From positions 14,356 to 25,707 of the forward strand of contig QZLH01000492.1 in the NCBI GenBank assembly GCA_003833135.1: a stretch of 11,352 nucleotides of DNA. The letters run 5' to 3'. A program made the position numbers and the translations under genes. The notes beneath the pieces were generated by a model. The model was not told where the DNA came from. It worked only from the letters and a program-made list of their open reading frames with translations, and did not search any database. The stretch is from Oehlia diaphana. Taxonomy: Eukaryota; Glomeromycota; Glomeromycetes; Glomerales; Glomeraceae. Positions 8,202 to 11,352 of the stretch are shown here, piece after piece (the first letter of the stretch is position 1; every line of letters begins with the position of its first letter).

Positions 8202-8251
8202 TGAGGTTAGTATAATGGTAAAAGTGATGTTAGCTGTTAGTGCTTTTTTTT
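8202..8251 (+). other. Degenerate tRNA-like 5' half with T run
   Basis: GAGGTTAGTATAATGGTAAAAGT contains a good match to a tRNA A box / D-arm (TTAGTATAATGG at 8207-8218), as in eukaryotic tRNA-Asp or tRNA-His. The downstream part does not fold into an anticodon stem, no proper B box follows, and an 8-T run (8244-8251) that could stop RNA polymerase III comes right after. It is most simply a tRNA fragment or the head of a tRNA-derived SINE, not a working tRNA. Confidence 0.25.
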
Positions 8252-8381
8252 CATATGAAATCGAAGAAAATGCATCGTGTAGATCTCTAATTAGAAGCAA
8301 TAGATTTATGTAACACGAGACTTTTTGACTTTTCTAATATTTTCTGTATTAAATAAGTTAAACCTTTTATATTCAATCATT

Positions 8382-8755
8382 ATATGTAATTTTGGCAACT
8401 CTATAACTTTAATTATAAATGATAGGATAAAAATGCCGATTTTTGAATTGTGCATAGAGAAACTGTCAAAATCGTTAAAATTGGATATAAAAATTAGGTG
8501 TATACATGATACATTTATTATATAAATTCCAAAATTTTGATTTATATGTATTTTTTATTATTCTACGATTTTTATTAATTATAAATGATAGGTTAAAAAT
8601 GCCGATTTTAAGTCATATATAGAGAAACGTTAAAAAAATTGGGCGTTTTGCGTGTCAAATTTTAGAATTATATGTATTTTTTATTATTCTACAATTCTTA
8701 TTAATTACAAAAGATAGGTTTAAAATGTCAATTTTGAGTTATATATAGAGAATAT
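8382..8755 (+). repeat. Three-copy tandem repeat, ~126-bp unit
   Basis: Units start at 8382 (about 162 bp, the most diverged), 8544 (126 bp) and 8670 (cut off after about 85 bp). Landmarks in order are ATATGTATTTTTTATTATTCTAC, TTATTAATTA, GATAGGTTAAAAATG and TATATAGAGAA. The GATAGG block falls at 8421, 8587 and 8713, so the last two units are exactly 126 bp apart. The open frame at 8325-8525 lies across the first unit, lacks an ATG start and is not kept in the others, so it is not coding. Confidence 0.75.
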
Positions 8756-9046
8756 TTTACCATAATAAAAATTTTAAAGGTCGTGGTGGTGGTAATCGCA
8801 GATTAAGGAAACAATACCTGATATTTCACGACTTCAATTACCCAAATTTTTTTGTATGGATTTAAATTTCAATAATGTAATTTTGTATTAAAGTTTATAA
8901 GATTCATAACGATGATAATTGAAATTATATTTTTATATTTTTTAGGTTATACTGTATAATATTGCGCAACTAATATATAAGTCACATGTCTGTAATCACA
9001 TGTTTGTATAATTTTCTAGTTTATTCTTTGGAAATTGATTGTTTAC

Positions 9047-9088
9047 ATGATAGTTAAATTATAAATTATGATAGTTAAATTGTAAATT
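9047..9088 (+). repeat. 21-bp tandem duplication
   Basis: ATGATAGTTAAATTATAAATT at 9047 is directly repeated at 9068 with one change (A to G). This is a simple short tandem repeat, probably slippage-derived. Confidence 0.75.
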
Positions 9089-9519
9089 ATAAATTAATAA
9101 GACACATGAAATTATCAATTTATCATGAATAATAAAAAATCTCGCAATTTTATTTATAAAGATGAAATGTTCGTATGTTCGCATATAATAACTTTAAATA
9201 ATTAATCAAGTTCCTTCATTAAATTATTAAAATTTATAAAAAAATATTGATTTGAATAAATTGTTAAAATAATCCAACCTTTTCTTTTCGTTCACATATA
9301 ATAAAAATAAAATTCAAAATGTTTTAAATTCATTTTTTTTCAATTCTTCTCCCCAATTTGTAAGTACTTAAATTTTATTACGTTTCATTTTCTGCTGCTT
9401 TGTTATATTTTCTCTTAAATCTTTTCAATATAAGCTTAAAATATTCCTCATGAATTTATAAAAAAAAAGCTTATTAAATTGAAGAAAAATAATGTAAAAA
9501 AGAAAAGCAATAACCCTTA

Positions 9520-9538
9520 GCAACTTTACCTAAGTTGC
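9520..9538. repeat. Short hairpin GCAACTT/AAGTTGC
   Basis: Seven-base perfect arms surround the 5-base loop TACCT. No gene ends nearby, so it is not obviously a terminator. Confidence 0.45.
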
Positions 9539-9841
9539 CTTCCTAAATTTCACATAGAACCGTACCTAATTAAATAATTTATTGTAACAACTAATTACTC
9601 TTAACAAAATATTACCATTAAAAATAACAAAGTAATCTTTTTGCTGTATTTTATTCCTAAATAAGAAAAAAGAAAAATACGATACTTTGTTGTAAAACCT
9701 TCTGAAAATACATCTACACGAAACTTTTAGACTCGAATAATAAAGCCATTATTCCTAGAAAAGGAAATAATGTTATTTACTTAGTATCATGCTAAAAACT
9801 CGAAACAGAATTTACCTAATTTCACAATAGAAGCTGATGCG

Positions 9842-9890
9842 AAAAAAAAAAAATTTTTTTCGTTTATTGTGAAAAAAATTTTTTTTTTTT
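9842..9890. repeat. Perfect 20-bp A/T inverted repeat
   Basis: The left arm is A12-T7-C (9842-9861) and the right arm is G-A7-T12 (9871-9890), an exact reverse complement around a 9-base loop. Each arm is itself A-then-T, so the DNA could bend strongly or form a cruciform. A second, shorter A/T inverted repeat (AAATAAAAAA and TTTTTTATTT, 9913-9936) follows at once. Such structures occur in transposon ends and in scaffold-attachment-type DNA, but nothing here decides between them. Confidence 0.7.
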
Positions 9891-10044
9891 GTACTGTATC
9901 CGTAAAATAATGAAATAAAAAAAAAATTTTTTATTTTATTAGAAATTTTTCATTTGTTTCAATTGTTGGCTTATTTTCTTTCTTTTTTTTTTTTATTACT
10001 TTGTTTCTTGAAATTTGATTCCATTGTTTTTGATTTCCTTATAA

Positions 10045-10333
10045 AATGTCAAAAAGTTGATTCCCAAATATCGTCCCATCAAATTATTACTATCTCAACT
10101 TTGCCATTTAAAGTACAGCGATGATCGTCCTGACAAATTTACCTACTATGAAGGACAGAAAATAAAGTCTTTTGATTAGACTACTTTTAATATATGTCAT
10201 GTAACTAAAGAACATATAAAGCAAAAAAAGAAGAATATTCAATGACAAAAGTGAATCTGAGATATTAGCAAAAATTTCGATTATTAAAAGAAATGGTGAC
10301 AATATATCGATATTGTTCAAGAATATGTTAATA
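10045..10333 (+). pseudogene. Possible decayed coding fragment
   Basis: A plus-strand frame is open for 44 codons from 10045 to a TAG at 10177. It has a protein-like composition that includes PKYRPIKLLLSQLCHLKY and DDRPDKFTYYEGQ. After the stop the same frame stays open to 10239, then meets TGA at 10240. The next frame takes over from 10241 with NDKSESEILAKISIIKRNGD and ends at TGA 10334. A mix of charged and hydrophobic residues and one frame change suggest an old gene broken by a stop and a shift, or exons interrupted by an unseen intron. I do not recognise the family. A 106-codon minus-strand frame overlaps it, but that frame is almost all Phe/Leu/Ile and lacks an ATG start, so I do not favour it. 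Confidence 0.3.
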
Positions 10334-10429
10334 TGAAAGTGGAAATAATTCTTTATTTCATATTTATTCACATATAAACAATATTTAATGCTCAAGAATT
10401 TTAGAAAAAAATAAAATAAAAATACCAAT

Positions 10430-10785
10430 TTAGTTTACTCACTAATTATGTTTAATTCAGTAATACAATGGAAGAGTGACTAGAACTTTTATTTATTTCA
10501 AAATTTGAAATTTTACGATCGAGCTGTTGCTTTCATAAATAAACTAATTTAAATTATAATAATAAAGAAAAATTTTAGAATTATAAATAACGTTAGAATT
10601 TTTGATGACGTCTCGAATCTAAAAAAAGGTAGATCAATGAATCGGAATAAATACGGCCCGAAATAAATGATCACCTGGATTGTGTAATGATCGGAGTAAT
10701 CTCGCTTTTGATTTAAAAATATCCCTTTTTAGTAACTCGTTCTAAATATAAAAAAAAAAAATTTTCGTTCAAAAAAAAGAATTTA
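10430..10785. other. Intergenic stretch before the kinase gene
   Basis: No gene is visible. Less AT-rich patches occur near 10600-10700. TAAATATAAAAA at 10743-10754 is a possible TATA element about 80 bp upstream of the kinase start. Confidence 0.4.
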
Positions 10786-10802
10786 TTTTTTTTTTTTTTT
10801 TT
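10743..10802 (+). promoter_or_regulatory. Putative core promoter of the kinase gene
   Basis: A TATA-like TAAATATAAAAA is followed by an A-rich run, ATTTTCGTTC, an A8 run and a 17-base T run (10786-10802) that ends 28 bases before the start codon. A/T runs flanking the start of transcription are usual in this sort of genome. The assignment is from position and composition only. Confidence 0.35.
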
Positions 10803-10830
10803 GGATACTGTATATTACGAAATTAACCTA

Positions 10831-11352
10831 ATGGAAACCGAATTTAGTAAATTAAATATCTCAGGTGGAGATTCCAATCACAAAAATTGTTCTTATTGTA
10901 ATAAACCTTTAACTGAAGAATTATGGTGTAAAGAATGTGACCCATTTAGAATAATAGAAGAATGGACTAGTGGAAATTCTGATATTGATAAGTTTATAAA
11001 ATATACAATGTATATGCAAGAATGGAGTCATAAATTTCTTGAATGGGTACCATTTGATAGATTTACAGATATAAAAGAAATTGGTGAAGGTGGATTCGCC
11101 AAAGTATATTCTGCAACTTGGATTGATGGTAAATCATATTATAACAAACAAAGTGATGGAAGTTGGAAAAAAAAAGAACCTATATCTATGAAAATTGCCT
11201 TAAAAAGGCTGAATGGATCACAGGATATGTCAGATAAATATTTAAATGAAGTACGTTTCTATAATATTTTGTATCTTATTTAATTTATTTCATTTAGATG
11301 TTTAATATTAAACTATTTAATTTATTAAAATATAGCTTAAAATACATTGGGA
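10831..11352 (+). CDS. Protein kinase, N-terminal part (runs off window)
   Basis: Probable cytosolic Ser/Thr or Tyr-kinase-like enzyme of the expanded Glomeromycotina kinase family. A putative zinc-binding motif uses C20, C23, C33 and C36 (CSYCNKPLTEELWCKEC). A helical linker with W45 and W65 follows. The kinase domain then starts near residue 76, with glycine loop IGEGGFAKV (residues 84-92) and the ATP-anchoring Lys in ALKRL (K125). E140, in YLNE, may be the helix-C Glu. The open frame runs on to a TAA at 11281, but a clean intron (11251-11297, GTACGT to TTTAG) separates exon 1 from exon 2. Exon 2 begins MFNIKLFNLL and ends at the window edge with LKYIG, matching the LKxYG-type strand after helix C in related kinases. 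The ATG at 10831 is chosen because the frame's upstream extension has only a TTG in a T run. The active-site HRD and DFG motifs would lie beyond the window. Confidence 0.85.
11251..11297 (+). other. 47-bp intron in the kinase gene
   Basis: GAA|GTACGT at the left and ATTTCATTTAG|ATG at the right give GT-AG borders, a T-rich 3' end and a phase-0 join. Without removal the frame stops at 11281, in the middle of the kinase N-lobe. With removal it continues into LLKYSLKYIG, as expected for the family. The size is typical of short fungal introns. Confidence 0.75.

Larger units (their letters stand above)
8760..10040. other. Non-coding AT-rich stretch
   Basis: No gene is visible on either strand. 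Near 8781 the motif GTCGTG is matched by CACGAC near 8827, forming a weak inverted pair. The remainder holds the small repeats and hairpins listed separately and several homopolymer runs. GTAAGTAC near 9360 resembles a 5' splice site, but no exon can be joined to it. Confidence 0.45.

Noticed and set aside
8325..8525. 66-codon plus-strand frame
   Set aside because: It starts at a non-ATG codon and spans a tandem repeat whose other copies do not keep the frame.
10108..10428. 106-codon hydrophobic minus-strand frame resembling a membrane protein
   Set aside because: It starts at TTG and is nearly all Phe, Leu, Ile and Tyr, as expected from the reverse of A-rich DNA. The plus strand reads as a more protein-like but broken frame.
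1..11352. CRISPR array, bacterial operon or toxin-antitoxin-like system
   Set aside because: There is no regular spacer-repeat structure and no ribosome-binding sites. The genes are clearly eukaryotic.

Overview
The window looks like nuclear DNA of an arbuscular mycorrhizal fungus, most likely Rhizophagus irregularis or a close relative. This rests on three things. The DNA is very AT-rich, with frequent homopolymer runs and decayed repeats. It carries two intronless F-box proteins of the large Glomeromycotina type. It also carries the start of a protein kinase whose N-terminus (CxxC, then WCKECDP, then a run to a GEGGF glycine loop) is typical of the hugely expanded kinase family of these fungi. 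No search was run, so the species call is recognition, not proof.

Layout. Bases 1-540 are a poly(A) run and a less AT-rich block with no credible gene. Bases 540-3000 are non-coding. They hold short diverged repeats, a candidate non-autonomous transposon (about 1502-2175, imperfect inverted ends, AT-only core with a 70-bp tandem duplication) and a possible decayed coding scrap near 2395-2541. F-box gene 1 occupies 3038-4513 (+). A broken Tc1/mariner/IS630-type transposase relic lies at 4827-5670 (+). F-box gene 2 occupies 5812-7377 (-). The two F-box genes therefore point towards each other with the dead transposon between their 3' ends. Bases 7400-10040 are repeat-derived non-coding DNA: an imperfect hairpin, two families of diverged tandem repeats, a degenerate tRNA-like half with a T run, and a 20-bp perfect A/T inverted repeat. 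Bases 10045-10333 may hold a decayed coding fragment. A kinase gene starts at 10831 (+), has a 47-bp intron at 11251-11297 and runs off the window.

Function. The F-box proteins are probably substrate receptors of SCF ubiquitin ligases, and the kinase is probably a cytosolic signalling kinase. Nothing in the sequence ties them into one pathway. The region reads as a fast-evolving part of the genome where expanded F-box and kinase families sit among transposon debris. I found no convincing new biological system. The observations most worth checking are the candidate 674-bp inverted-repeat element, the transposase relic between the paralogous F-box genes, and the 126-bp repeat array.
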